64,000 bases of DNA from Cephalotrichum gorgonifer (lineage: Eukaryota > Ascomycota > Sordariomycetes > Microascales > Microascaceae), in NCBI GenBank assembly GCA_900312665.1, contig ONZQ02000002.1, forward strand, positions 3,362,258 through 3,426,257. The letters run 5' to 3'. Of the stretch, positions 11,294 through 22,399 are shown piece after piece. Both the position numbers and the translations under genes were made by a program. The notes below the pieces were generated by a model. The model was not told the DNA's origin, did not search any database, and saw only the letters and a list, made by a program, of their open reading frames with translations. Numbering within the stretch: position 1 is the first letter of the stretch; each line of letters opens with the position of its first letter.

Positions 11294-12262
11294 TTACCCT
11301 CCTACATCCTTCGTCATCTCGCGAATGACTTGAATGAGAGTATCGCGTTCTTCATTCACACTTTCCAAATCCATCCTCGGGGGAACATGGAGGAAAGTGC
11401 CGCTTATATCCCGGCCCCGGCTCTTAGGCGCCGTGCTTCCAACATTGACGAGTAGTATATAAATTCGCAGACGTAGAGGCCTGTGTTATTCGATACTTCG
11501 ATCTTCCACTCAGAACTGATATTCTCGTAAGCTATCTGGACCAGATAATGTTCGTTTGGGGGCCATGGGTCAGGGTGAATATAGTGTGAGGGCAAGGGAG
11601 ACTACCTATTCGCTGTCATTCGATCCACGATAGCATCTACATCTGCTGTTGATTCGATGTCGTCCGGCGCGTTTTCCCAGGCGTGGTCGCTACCCTTGAA
11701 CCCATCTGACAGATACCTACCGTCGACATCTGGACGAGCGTAGGGGCCTTTCCTTGCTTTGCGTTCCAGCTGACATTTGGTTGCGTGGCCATTCACCCCT
11801 ACGTGAACGAACAATCGCACGTTTGGAAACGTGCCGTACAGATTTGGTACTAGCCGGGAGACGTAATCATAGGAGGTCTTGACAGGCTCTGGGTGTTTGC
11901 GGATGATTATATCAGACATGTTACCCTCCGCGTGGTCCGCAATGATGTCTGGTAGCCCAGATACGATTTCGAACGACGGATTAACCTCTAAATTTTCCAA
12001 ATGCCTAAGAGTAGTTAGACTATCAGTCCCGATATTTATTCATCAATGGAAAGTAGCTTACCCCGAACCCTGTAACCAGAACTTCTACCCCTGGTCTTCC
12101 CGTATTATTGGTAGTGTAGTTTCCATAGTCTATTCGTGGGATTGAAGGCGTGGCTTGTGCATTCAGCAAGGTAGTTGGCGGCATCGCGTCTGTCAGGTTT
12201 CTGGTCGTGGCTTGGGAATCGTCGGAAATGTGTTTTTTAAAAGGTATGAAAGAGAGTGTCAT
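11294..12262 (-). pseudogene. Pyroglutamyl peptidase I (peptidase C15), disrupted
   Basis: Pieces of a C15 peptidase appear in the correct order on the minus strand. The N-terminal VEVLVTGFG is at about 12061-12100. A 57-nt intron follows (12005-12061). Next come VNPSFEIVSGLPDII, LFVHVGVNGHATKCQLERKA and DVDGRYLSDGFKG. The catalytic-Cys segment GLYVCEFIYYSSM is near 11450-11490, and the catalytic-His segment TFLHVPPR ends the gene. Three lesions break it. There is a one-base frame change between 12004 and about 11983, just after the intron. An in-frame TAG lies at 11602-11604. A second frame change falls between about 11440 and 11420. A functional enzyme would remove N-terminal pyroglutamate in the cytosol. 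Unrecognised introns could explain one lesion, but hardly all three. Catalytic Cys and His codons are still present, suggesting recent decay. Confidence 0.75.
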
Positions 12263-14063
12263 TCGTAAAGAACAAAACCAGTATAAATATACCCTTCACT
12301 AAACCTTCGTCGCCGAACTTAGCATGATCCTAACTGTTATGTCTCCCATAAAGTGTCTCGAAAGTTAAACATAGGATTCTTAAGGGACTTGAAAATAACC
12401 CATGTCTCTCCTTACTCATCACGGTGTTATGTTATGATGGTCCTTGATGTCTCATAACTTGTATATTCGCGTTTCTTGGCGACGGCTTGTGTAAATCGTG
12501 CACACAGGACCAGAGTGCTATGCTCGATTGCAGACTTCCGTCACCCCGTGGGCCCCGGGGTACCAGCTAGCGACTGACTTCTCCTGACTGAAGTATTCTT
12601 CCAAGACGATTGGTGAATCAATGCATCAGTGGTGTCTGCTGGTTTCCTACTACGTCCTGGTCTCCCATTTCCTGAAATTCCTCCACCTTACTCCCGCTCT
12701 AATCAGGGAGTTTCCCCAGTTGCTACCTAGTTTCATTCCATTTGGTTCACTTTGTTTATTAGAGTTACCGAGTACTATTCTATGAGACTCCTCTGCCCGC
12801 TGCTGTGTTTACCCAGCTGCCTGCCGATCGCCTACTTTGCCGTGGAAATGACATGCTAGTAGCTATACTCCGTTCCTGCAGGGGTCCCGGCTGTGGGCCG
12901 AAATCCCCCGGAACGCCGGGTGGGTGAAGGCCTAGTCCATGTTGTCTCGGGTATCCCAGAAGCGTCCAACAGCCGTTATAAAACCTAATAGTAGGTAGAA
13001 CAGCCGGAAACTGCGAGCTCGCAAAGTTTGCGGCAGCCTTGGAAAAATGGAGTCTCTCGGCCACAAACTGGTAAAGGTTACATAAGGTACCGCTGGCACC
13101 CGCTGACTACTGGCATTAGATATAAGCCGCATTTTTGACGACGGCGGGTGACATCAAAGTTGGAACCAGGCAAGCTTGGCCTTCCTTTAGGGGTTGATGC
13201 TCACATATTTCTGTGTCTATCGGAAAATATGTTCTGTGTAAAGGTCTTACTTTATCAATGGGATCTGAGGGAACCATAGAGACTGAACAACATACCTAAG
13301 AAGTAAATGGCCACCTCCATACCTCACATATCATCCCTCCAGCAAATTATTCGTTACCAAATCTTGCCATAGATCCATTCTTATGCAAATTGGATACTCT
13401 GTCTATGTTGAAGGATGGTACCTGTTGTTGAGAAATCTTGTCCTCGTGTTGTCGGCTGTCTTGTCTGTTCTTGGTATATGCCCTTTCACATTCTGTCCGC
13501 CTATATGCGTAGCTCTATTCCTCCTTTAGAGGTATATAGGTCTGGCCAAATTTTTCCACCTCTTCTGTCCTTCTCAGAGGGTTGTCCATAGTCTCAAAAA
13601 AAACTAATTTCGTGCTAGGGTTAGCTGCGAACTTCCCAATAGGTCACCAGTTTGCTCCCCATTGTTTAAGCCACTTTATCTGGTAGCTCCATATCCAAGG
13701 GTGTTAATGATACGTCCAGGAGTGCTCTTACGCGGTCGGACAATAGTTTAATGCAGGAAAGATCTGATGATCCCATCCTCCACGCTGAAAGCGGCTCATT
13801 TTGAAGAAAACAGCAAGAGTGCGTCTTGCTCGAAAGTCCCGTGCATAAATGGAGGAATCATGCAAGCACAAAGAACCAAACATTTCAAAACTTTTGTGAA
13901 GTAATGGATGGATAGAAAGCATTGTAACCAATCTAGCATGGGGCGTGGGGGAGGAGGATGGACTCCTTTTAACTCTCGGACCGACTTATACGGGATGTTC
14001 CGGTTAGCCGACTTTCCGCCTGTGGTTTTGATTAGTATCCTTTCTCCCTACGGTTTGATCCAC

Positions 14064-14070
14064 AGATAAG
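14064..14070 (+). promoter_or_regulatory. GATA-factor (AreA/NIT2-type) site
   Basis: AGATAAG matches the HGATAR consensus. A second site, CGATAA, occurs at 14218-14223. Both lie 490-645 bp upstream of the nitrate transporter. Such short sites occur by chance, so the value lies in their clustering with 14268-14281. Confidence 0.4.
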
Positions 14071-14267
14071 ACCCGCCCTCTGGACTCTTTTTATAGTGGG
14101 ATTTTGCTTCGAAACCCCACATTAGGTGGGTCGCCGCGCGCGCCCTTATCTTCAATGGGGAACCTCCACGGAGATGTCGCTTTCAACGTCAGCTCGACGG
14201 GCGTCGACGGGCGTTCACGATAAGGAACAGCCAAACTTCACCCAATATAAGGCACGTATCATTCCTT

Positions 14268-14281
14268 CTCCGAGGAGATAA
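14268..14281 (+). promoter_or_regulatory. NirA-type site (CTCCGAGG) abutting a GATA site (AGATAA)
   Basis: 14268-14275 is CTCCGAGG, a perfect match to the NirA consensus CTCCGHGG from Aspergillus nitrate genes. The next six bases, 14276-14281, are AGATAA, an HGATAR site for AreA. Known nitrate-assimilation promoters combine these two factors. The position is about 430 bp upstream of the transporter ATG. Confidence 0.6.
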
Positions 14282-14708
14282 TAGCTCCAGTTTCCTACAG
14301 TAACTTACTTGATATCAAGGTTCAATTCGGTTACTAAAAAGCTCCCCACGAAAATGGAGAAAAACTTGCTCGAACTCCAGTCCCTTTCACATCTTGACCC
14401 GCCACAAAGTCCCACATTTGTCAGTCAATGTGGAAACGCCAATACGATATGAGGATGTCGTTTTGGACAGGCGGGTTTAATGGCTCATTGACTATGACGT
14501 GGCAACAGCCGGACGTTTAAATATATATACATATATTTTATCTTCAACTCTCTTCTGAAGATGCTAGCCCCAAAGGAGAAATCACCGGACTGGGATCTAC
14601 TGTATTTTTGGAAATATTGAATACTTGCCGGTGGTCCTTTGCTCCCGCTTCACCGAATGCTTCACCGAATATCGTTCCTGCTCCCGTCCCCGGAATTCTG
14701 AAGTCACA

Positions 14709-16514
14709 ATGACTTCCAACAAGTTCCGCTACCTAATCGGGCCTCCGGCGGTGAACCCGGTCTCGCGAAAGGCCCGGTCAATTCCCGTATTAAACCCCCT
14801 CGACCGATATGGCAGGGTCTTCTTCTTCTCATGGCTTGGGTTCATGGTCGCGTTCCTATCTTGGTTTGCCTTTCCGCCGCTGGTATATATGCTGCCCAAT
14901 CACGATTTACTGTATTACGATGTTCAGGATAGGAAATTGCTAACGACGCCTTCAAGTTGATCCTTAGCATCCGAGATGATTTGCACATGACACAGACAGA
15001 GGTTGCTACCTCTAATATTGTAGCTCTGGTTGCGACGTACGTTATACCCACCGCCTTTCCATGCGAGACTCGGTGTAGTTAAAGCTAAAGTCTTGGGCAG
15101 CCTTCTTGTCCGCTTGGTAGCGGGCTCACTCTGCGACAGATATGGCCCCCGTTACGTATTCGCGGGCCTCTTGTTCTGCGGATCCATCCCAACTGCCCTC
15201 GTTCCTACCCTGAAGAACGCCAATGGGCTGATTGCCATCCGGTTCTTCGTGGGGATCCTCGGCGGCACATTAGTCCCTTGCCAAGTGTGGTGCACCGGGT
15301 TTTTCGATAAAAATGTTATTGGCACAGCCAATGCACTAGCGGGCGGCTGGGGAACCTCGGGAGGTGGAATTACTTAGTATGTTTGCTCCTCCTATTCAAC
15401 CGTTGGGAAAAACTCTTTCTAATACCTACCGTTCCTATAGTTTTGTCATGCCGGCGGTGGTTGACTCATTGGTTCAAGCACGGGGCCTGACGCCTCATGT
15501 GGCTTGGAGGGTTGCATTTGTTGTGCCTTTCATCCTGATCAACGCAGTTGCTGCTAGTATCTTGCTCTTCTGCGACGACACTCCAACAGGGCCATGGTCA
15601 GGCCGCCATGTCGTCATTGATGGAGGGCCACCAACGCCTCCACCAGAGGCGGTAAACCCTCATACAGAAAATACTAAGGACATCGAAAAGGCGGCCACGA
15701 AACCAACCGGGCCGGAATCAAGTGAGACGGTTGAGCAGGCGAACATGGAGATAATCAAGGCTCCCGGCTTCCTTTCTGCCCTGCGTATAATCTTCTCCCC
15801 ACAGTCTATAGCCCTTGCGGCCCCATATGCCTGTTCCTTCGGTAAGTTCTCGCTACCATCTCCGCCCACTATTCTTCGACTCTGACGAAATATTATAGGG
15901 AGTGAACTGGCTATAAACTCCATCATTGGATCCTATTATTATACACATTTCCCTGAACTCGGACAAACTCGCGCTGGCCGGTGGGCGGCCATGTTCGCCT
16001 TGCTCAACATCGTCTTCCGTCCCACCGGAGGGATTGTTAGCGACATAATCTATAAGCATACTGGGTCAGTCTGGTGCAAGAAGCTCTGGCTTTCCTTCTT
16101 AGGCGTTATGGTGGGCGTCTTCGAGCTCGCTATTGGTCTCTCAGACCCCCCACGCGAGCAACTAATGTTCGGCCTCATTGCCGGGCTTGCTTTCTTCATC
16201 GACTCATGCAATGGGGCGAGCTTTGCCGTTGTTCCTCATGTGTTCCCATCAGCCAACGGTATGTTCAAGCCTTCGGTTTGTTGTAAGCTATCTATTATTG
16301 CCGGCAATTACTGATGTGTTGCATTCTAGGATTACTCACCGGCCTGATAGGCGCGAGTGGGAATCTGGGGGGTATTCTATTTTCTATCATATTCCAACAT
16401 TACAAACAGACCTATCACACTGTTTTCTGGATTCTTGGAATCATTACCATCGGGGTGAATCTCTCTGTGGGGTGGATTGCACCTGTCCCGAAAAAAAAAG
16501 GCTTTAAATACTGA
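14709..16514 (+). CDS. crnA/nrtA-like: Nitrate/nitrite transporter, CrnA/NNP family
   Basis: Six exons: 14709-14882, 14957-15036, 15101-15376, 15441-15841, 15899-16258, 16330-16514. They give 491 residues with every junction in frame and introns of 57-74 nt. The NNP signatures are present: NIVALVATLLVRLVAG with DRYGPR in loop 2-3, the first nitrate signature as AGGWGTSGGG, and the second as GASGNLGG. A large charged central loop (about residues 260-310) is typical of fungal NNP members. It imports nitrate by proton symport at the plasma membrane. The first nitrate signature deviates from the usual A-G-W-G-N-L/M-G by Thr-Ser. Nitrate and nitrite reductase genes are not in the window. The joint NirA/GATA motif upstream agrees with nitrate induction and ammonium repression. 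Confidence 0.93.
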
Positions 16515-17973
16515 GCTGCTTGTGTCTCAAAGAGCTGGAGTTGGCCTTGCAAATGATTTAGCCTAGCGACTAGAACATAGAGAATAATATTTACTGTACT
16601 ATACATCCTGGATAGTGATACTTTCCTTTTCCTGACTTGGGCTGCGCCTGAATTCTCGCCTTGCGCTACCTCACCAACTGTGTCGAAATGGCTCCTGGAT
16701 TAAAATATGACTACATTGCCGTGTAACCGTTGGCGGATGTGAAATACCTTGCGGACGGCTTCTGGGTGTAAGGTATCTCGGCAATGTGTGCCTTCTCTAC
16801 CATATCCGTGGTCCGCCCTCCTCTGCTCTTGAAACGGGTGTACAGGAGCGGGCCCTTTGCGGATGCCTACCTGATCTCATTTGCTTAAAGGCTTAGGACT
16901 TGAGGCTAAGGTATCTAGTCACTGACTATGCTATTAGGGCGTTGGCTATAGTAGGCATATAGATAGATACACGCCATAATCCCAGCGCGCCGATGACATT
17001 ACTTCCAGATGATACAGTGATATCTTTTGTCTGAAAAAAATTCCATGTGAAGTATTGAGGAAATAGTGTTATTTTCTCCCTGGTTTCTGTCCACCACGTT
17101 CATTCCGCCTGTCGTTACTTGTATCCAGCTCTCATCGTTCGTCGTCCTGGTGGCATCCCGAGGAACGGAAGAAAATAACACAGGTAATTTATGGTGGCTT
17201 TAATATAAATACGAGAATGGATCGGCACCAGCATGCCGGCTCTACAGGGATGAGCTGCCGAGTTGGCACAGATCAGCTGACAAGAGGATGGCCGAGGAAG
17301 CGAGCCGCGAGGAGAGAGAACATTGAAAGCCATCTCCGGGGGGTCTTAGAATGTATGTATATACATCCCCTCGCCCTGGGAGGACCAAACGGCAGGAAGC
17401 GCACTAGGAGGAGCGGAGTATGTATTGCCGCATGCTATAACGTTGGGAAATCATTCGGAATATGGAGTTCTCTGTGCGGCAGAGCTATGACGGAATTTAG
17501 AGACACTCTTTCTAATTTTAGCATCAAACTTCTCTTTAATACTTGGGAAGGCCAAATACGTCGAGTGGTAAAGTGGGGCCCGGCATGAGCATCTGAACAT
17601 GTCTACGTATTTCTGTGGGTGAACCTGCAGTCGATCGCTTGCGCGGCCGTGTTGTCACACTTCGTATTTGCTGCTGCATCTCGTGTTGTGCGTCCTGATC
17701 CCTGCAGTAGCGAAGGGCTCCCTCCGTATTTTTACCAAGAGCTGGGATGGGCGCATTCTATTGGACAACGAAGCTCTGATCGGCATCCCTTCGTTCGATG
17801 GCGGCTTAATCATTGGGAATTGTGTTACCTCTCCTCCCTCGCGAGGTAAGCTGAACACCAATTTCAAGTTTAAAAAGCCAGACAATGTTCCAGAATCTGA
17901 TTTTGACAAGCTATCTCTATTCAAGCACTTTCATCACGCCTCCACCCATACTCTACTCTACACTCTAGCGACA
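16515..17973. other. Intergenic region before the NIS1-like gene
   Basis: 1.46 kb with the 3' flank of the nitrate transporter and the promoter and leader of the NIS1-like gene. No gene was recognised. The open frame continuing upstream of 17974 has no signal sequence and is taken as leader. Confidence 0.5.
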
Positions 17974-18485
17974 ATGCAGCTTCGGTTCACGCTTGCAGCC
18001 CTTTCGGCCATGGCCCCAGCAGCGAACGCCCGCATCTACGGTATCGCGATCCCGGAAACAATCAAGGCCGGCGACGAGATCACCGCAATTATCGCTTCCA
18101 GCAACTACATCCAATCCGTTTACGACGTAGCTATTGCCTTCGGCATTTCCCCTGCCGCTGCTGCCTACCCGGATTCCCTTGGCACTGTGCTTGACTCCTT
18201 CTACTTGGGACCAGGTGTGTTCTTACCAGATATTTCCTTGCTGCGTTAGGATGAGGATACCTTAGTACTAACTAATTTGCTATAGAAAAGTCCAATAGCC
18301 TCAAGAACCTCACTGAGGTTATCACCTTTCCCGACAGCCTCAAGGAGGGCGACCATGTCGTGTCAGCGAGCCTTATGAGCTTATACGGCGCGACCTCGGG
18401 ACCGACCCTCACGAATTATAATGTGACGATTCAAATCGGGGATAAGACTAGTGACACTTATGTGTCAAGTTGGGAGCAGAACTAG
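17974..18485 (+). CDS. NIS1-like: NIS1-type secreted effector protein
   Basis: Two exons, 17974-18214 and 18286-18485, give 146 residues. The intron 18215-18285 has a CTAACTAAT branch region. The signal peptide is about residues 1-19 (MQLRFTLAALSAMAPAANA). The mature part carries the family hallmarks NYIQSVYDVAIAFG, YPDSLGTVL.SFYLGPEKSN and SLYGATSGPTLTNYNVT. It has no obvious disulfide cysteines. By family these are conserved ascomycete/basidiomycete effectors first described in Colletotrichum as necrosis-inducing; published work reports interference with plant pattern-receptor signalling. Here the sequence looks intact. It neighbours the quinate cluster and, like it, points to life on plants. 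Confidence 0.88.
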
Positions 18486-19762
18486 ACGGGCAGGAATCGA
18501 GGGACCCTATCGGAGGGACATGCCGATGAAATACTACATCCAAATGGATATTAAGACTGAATTCTGTAGACCATATCCTAGGTGAAATGTCAACAATTCC
18601 AGAAACGAAGATGCTTTTATACACCACTTCTACTCATTGGCTTGGAGAGAGATGGAAGGAGGGGTAACCTAGCTTATAAGGGGGGAGAGAATTGACCTGA
18701 ATGTACAAGGCCGGCAGCACGACGAGAAAAGTAATCTTTGCAAAGGGACGATATATTATAAATGATTTAACCTTTTCTCTTTCAAGAATTTTGAGGCTTT
18801 CAGTCCATCCCCGGTGAGTTCTCCATGAATAGTAGCATCGACACCCTCCGGTTCCTCACCTTCTTCTCCTTTGGAGCTGCGACCACTCACCACAGCCTCG
18901 CTACCTCGTCTTCTAGTTCCTCTCTGGCTTCGAGATCGGGCCGAGGACGACCCAACTCCTCATGATTAGAGTGCCGGGCTCCCGTAAGCTGGAGGAGGTG
19001 GCTACATGTAGTTAGTTACACTGGCGTATTGCTCATCCTCTTCATCCTTTTCTCCTCCCTCCTATTTACGAATTCGCTTCGACAGTATCCCATGATCGCA
19101 TGAGCTAATCCATGCGTCGGACATGTTTGGCCATCATAGCGCAATCCCTCTTTCCCAACCTCATATTGCAGGCACCACTGGGCTACAACTCTAACCTACA
19201 CACCACGAAGGCTTGGGCACGGGTTCATCGATTATTCAGCACGCTTTTAAGAGCTCATGGTTTTGACTACCCGCCCGACGACCCCACCTCCGTTTGCGTG
19301 GCCGGGGCTGAGAATGTTTTCTTAATTTAGTCTAGCTAGTACCACAGGGTGCTGTTCTCGCGGTAGTCATTTGCCATTCCTTTGAGGCAACCATTTACCG
19401 TCAAGTTTCTGAAAGAATATGTTCGGGAGAAATATGGCGGAATGATATCCGTTCGGTCGCATTGTCCCGGTAGCCCGATGGAGTGGATTCCGGCAAATTG
19501 TGGGCCGGCCCGTTTGAAAGGGCAAGGATAAGGGAAGAATGTTCTCCCGCCGGCACAATACGAGTACAAGCGATGTAAGCCGCCTCTGAACAGTATCCCC
19601 TTCATGCTAATAGCGAGTGAGACCCATGGCAGAGGAAGCTGTGTGTTATAAAGTGTGCCAGTGTGAAGACTAAGCTTATCGCCCAGCTTGTACAAGCACA
19701 CAAGAGGTTCCGTTAAACCACACAAAGTCATCTACACATATTACGCCCTCTGACCCTCCATC
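18486..19762. other. Intergenic region before qutE
   Basis: No gene was supported. It includes a GGATAA half-site at 19526-19531 and a TATAAAG box at 19647-19653, which belong to the qutE promoter. A short low-complexity Ser/Arg-rich frame at about 18825-18965 was not called. Confidence 0.5.
19647..19653 (+). promoter_or_regulatory. TATA box of qutE
   Basis: TATAAAG about 110 bp upstream of the qutE start codon. Confidence 0.55.
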
Positions 19763-20233
19763 ATGTCTTCTCGTGTCCTCATCCTCAACGGCCCGAATCT
19801 CAACCTCCTTGGTACGCGGGAGCCTGGCATTTACGGATCATCGACCCTCTCCGAAATTATTGGAAATGTCAAAAAGCAAGCCGCCGGCCACCATATCGAA
19901 ATCGATTCATACCAGGCAAACAATGAGGGGGCCATTGTGGAAAGGATTCACCGGGCTCGTACTGACGAGGTGGAGTTTATAATTATTAACCCTGCCGCCT
20001 TCACACATACGAGCGTGGCGATCAGGGACGCACTCCTTGGTGTCGGGATTCCTTTCCTGGAGCTCCATCTTTCGAATGTTCATGCCAGGGAGCCGTGGAG
20101 GACACACAGTTACTTCAGCGATAAAGCTGTCGGTGTGATTTGCGGATTGGGGGCATTTGGATATTCCGCGGCTGTGGAGTTTGCCATCAAGTACATAGCC
20201 GAGCATAAGAAGGAGAGGTCTTCCAGATTATAG
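19763..20233 (+). CDS. qutE: Catabolic type II 3-dehydroquinate dehydratase
   Basis: A single exon of 156 residues, the usual length of type II dehydroquinases (about 150). The enzyme converts 3-dehydroquinate to 3-dehydroshikimate in the cytosol, second step of quinate breakdown. Visible signatures are ILNGPNLNLLGTREPGIYG, with the lid Arg and catalytic Tyr; NPAAFTHTSVAIRDAL, with substrate-binding residues; and ELHLSNVHAREPWR, with the catalytic His and Arg. It is a dodecamer by family. Being the type II enzyme, it is independent of the biosynthetic type I domain of AROM. It heads the quinate cluster and is convergent with qutC, 182 bp apart. Confidence 0.96.
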   Translation: MSSRVLILNGPNLNLLGTREPGIYGSSTLSEIIGNVKKQAAGHHIEIDSYQANNEGAIVERIHRARTDEVEFIIINPAAFTHTSVAIRDALLGVGIPFLELHLSNVHAREPWRTHSYFSDKAVGVICGLGAFGYSAAVEFAIKYIAEHKKERSSRL

Positions 20234-20415
20234 TTTTCAAATTAGAAGCACCAACAAGTCCAATAGATCGATGCCATCATCAGGTATCATTAATTGTCAG
20301 TCAATTCATTTGCAAGACGCGTTCTTAGAATTGGGTAATGTGAAAAAAGGAAATGAGAGGGGCAAAGCGACGAAGGTATCTATGGAAAGGGACGCCAGCT
20401 AACACTACATGAACT

Positions 20416-21492
20416 TTATAAATGACTTCGTTGCTCCAAGAGACCACTGTGGGTGTTCCTCGACCCTTCCCCGACATTCTGGAATATATCCTTCCGCATT
20501 TTCTCAAATGATAGTGATGCCCGACTAGCCATCTCGTAGGGAATGCTACTATCACTGTCCCCTAGTCGGTGATTGAAAATCTCGTAGCTTACCCACCCCC
20601 TATATCCCAGTCCGACAAGGACGGATGTCATGATCTCCTTCACAGGCAAATAGCCCCCAAGATGGTGTTCGCCATAGAATAGCCTGCAGTGTCTGGACCA
20701 GCTCATTCGAGTCGGCTGGTTCTCGTTGTACAGGACATGCCCCGGCACGAGGGGCTCAGAGAGGCGCGCTGCGTCACCCATTTGCACGAGGAAAACCTTG
20801 CGAACATCAACATAGGTGGTAAGTCTCCGAAGAGACTCGGTGATAACCCGTTCCGCGTGAGGAGTCTTGCCTGTAGTCGAGGAAGGGTCGGCGAAGACCC
20901 TTCCTGCCAGGTTGAAGGTATCGATGCACATGCCGAAGTTGGGACGGTCCACTCTAGTCACCATTTCCCAGCTCCTCTCCCACACGTCAATCCGCGTGCC
21001 CCAGCAGAGCGCTTCGTAGGCTATCCGAATTGGAGGCCGCTGCCGAGCTCCGTAGTCTGCGGCTGCGGCGAGATCGGCGACAAGGTCCTCGTCGCGATTT
21101 GAGAGTTGTTCTGCGGGTAGGAAGCTGCTCGGTATTAGGAGCAGATCTGTGCCGAGGATCTGTGCAAGGTTCATATAATGTTGTAGTTCGGCGAAGCGGC
21201 GGGCACGCTGGGTGTTGTCGAGGATGCCCTCATAGTGACGGAAGGGCTGAAGGCAGATGATGGTGAGGTCGTTTTCTTGGCATAGCTGACGGATGACGGC
21301 AGCGGCAAGACCGCCGTTCTCCTGGACGTCTTTACCGCCGGGGAAGCTATCCGCCAAATGTAGAAGGTCGTCATCGAATATTTCGACTCCCTGGATACCA
21401 TGGGCACGAGCAGCCCTCAGCTTGGTCGGGAGGTCATGGCCGGCTGAGGACTGCCCTAATGATAGAGTGCAGATTCCTAGCTTGCAAGACAT
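20416..21492 (-). CDS. qutC: 3-dehydroshikimate dehydratase
   Basis: A single exon of 358 residues, matching the size of Neurospora QA-4 (about 359). It begins MSCKLGICTLSLGQSSAGHD and continues as a TIM-barrel of the sugar-isomerase-like (AP endonuclease 2) superfamily. Metal-site type acidic/His positions lie in VEIFDDDLLH, IRIAYEALCWG and MCIDTFNLAGR. It converts 3-dehydroshikimate to protocatechuate, the exit of the quinate pathway into the beta-ketoadipate route. It is transcribed divergently from qutB with a 0.9-kb shared upstream region. The protein is cytosolic, with no signal peptide. Confidence 0.95.
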   Translation of the reverse strand: MSCKLGICTLSLGQSSAGHDLPTKLRAARAHGIQGVEIFDDDLLHLADSFPGGKDVQENGGLAAAVIRQLCQENDLTIICLQPFRHYEGILDNTQRARRFAELQHYMNLAQILGTDLLLIPSSFLPAEQLSNRDEDLVADLAAAADYGARQRPPIRIAYEALCWGTRIDVWERSWEMVTRVDRPNFGMCIDTFNLAGRVFADPSSTTGKTPHAERVITESLRRLTTYVDVRKVFLVQMGDAARLSEPLVPGHVLYNENQPTRMSWSRHCRLFYGEHHLGGYLPVKEIMTSVLVGLGYRGWVSYEIFNHRLGDSDSSIPYEMASRASLSFEKMRKDIFQNVGEGSRNTHSGLLEQRSHL

Positions 21493-22399
21493 ATTTTGGA
21501 GATTGAATAAAATGCGGTCGTAAGATAGGGAGGAGTGTACGGCAAGTAGTCGCAGTGTTCAGAGATAGGGATGAGAGGGTAGCTTGGGTAACAACTACGA
21601 GTACAAGACAAGGGAAGGCGAGTAATATTTATGGCACTTCTTGTTTAATAGATATATCTACGGAAGACTGCCATCCACTCTCCTTCCTCTCCCCCAAGTT
21701 CGACATCTTCGGCATGTCGTTCATGTCACCAGCTCGGTCGTCTCTAGTCCCGGAGGAAGCCGCTGGCGGCCGGGAATAAGCGTGCAATGACGTCTCCTTT
21801 CCGCGTTCTATACGAAGGGACGGAAGAAAGCCGGTATCCATCATTTTACTAGAAGTACATAAGTACCCTACGTCCTCTTACCAAGGCCGTGACGGGCAAG
21901 TATTAATCCTAAGGGGCGTGTGGTACGTCTAGAGTTTGATACCAGAATGTTTGCGCTTATATAAGCCAGCGGCTCTCCCGTGCCGCGGAACTGCCGAGCC
22001 ACCACCATGCATGGTGACATGTGGTGTAGGATGTGGGTCGGCCGGATAAGCCTTTAGCCGGTATATGTTGCAGTGGAGGGAGGCATGCCGCCAAGAAAGG
22101 GTGGTATCCCATGTGGGTACCCACACCATGGGGCGGGTGTTTGTTTTTCCAGTGTGGAGCGCTGTCTTGGGTGGCGCGGCAAAACATAGAGACCTCTACA
22201 ACGGAGAGATTGACCCTTTTTTTTTTTTTGCGCGAGTGAAGCAGTCTTGTCTCGGCGTGTGGGTCTGGAAGGAAGCACAGTCGATCCCATGAAGAAGACA
22301 TCTCACTACTCATGTGATATACTTATGAACGGCAAGGACCCGGACTCCCATCGGTGTAGCACAGACGTCCACCTCTCGGAGAACCAGTCAGATCGCACC
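21493..22399. other. Divergent promoter region qutC-qutB
   Basis: Shared upstream region of two quinate genes. It holds the best QutA-type site of the window (22044-22059), a TTATATAAGCC stretch near 21957-21967 and a long T run near 22217-22229. Confidence 0.6.
22044..22059 (+). promoter_or_regulatory. QutA/QA-1F-type binding site
   Basis: GGATAAGCCTTTAGCC matches the near-palindromic quinate activator site (GGATAA-N4-TTATCC) with one deviation in the second half. It lies between the divergent qutC and qutB genes, about 340 bp upstream of the qutB start. The consensus comes from Neurospora qa and Aspergillus qut promoters. Confidence 0.6.

Larger units (their letters stand above)
12263..14708. 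other. Long intergenic region, includes nitrate transporter promoter
   Basis: 2.4 kb between divergent genes. No coding sequence was supported. The right 700 bp form the promoter of the nitrate transporter, with GATA-factor and NirA-type motifs (listed separately) and a TA-rich run at 14517-14540 that may act as TATA box. Confidence 0.5.

Noticed and set aside
11404..11604. An extra intron removing the TAG in the C15 peptidase gene
   Set aside because: A GT follows the stop region, but the frame is the same on both sides and the downstream sequence reads as family-like without removal, so a nonsense codon is simpler.
22289..22399. Longer N-terminus for qutB from ATG 22289 or 22325
   Set aside because: Gives 367 or 355 residues; start at 22400 has better context and the family length.
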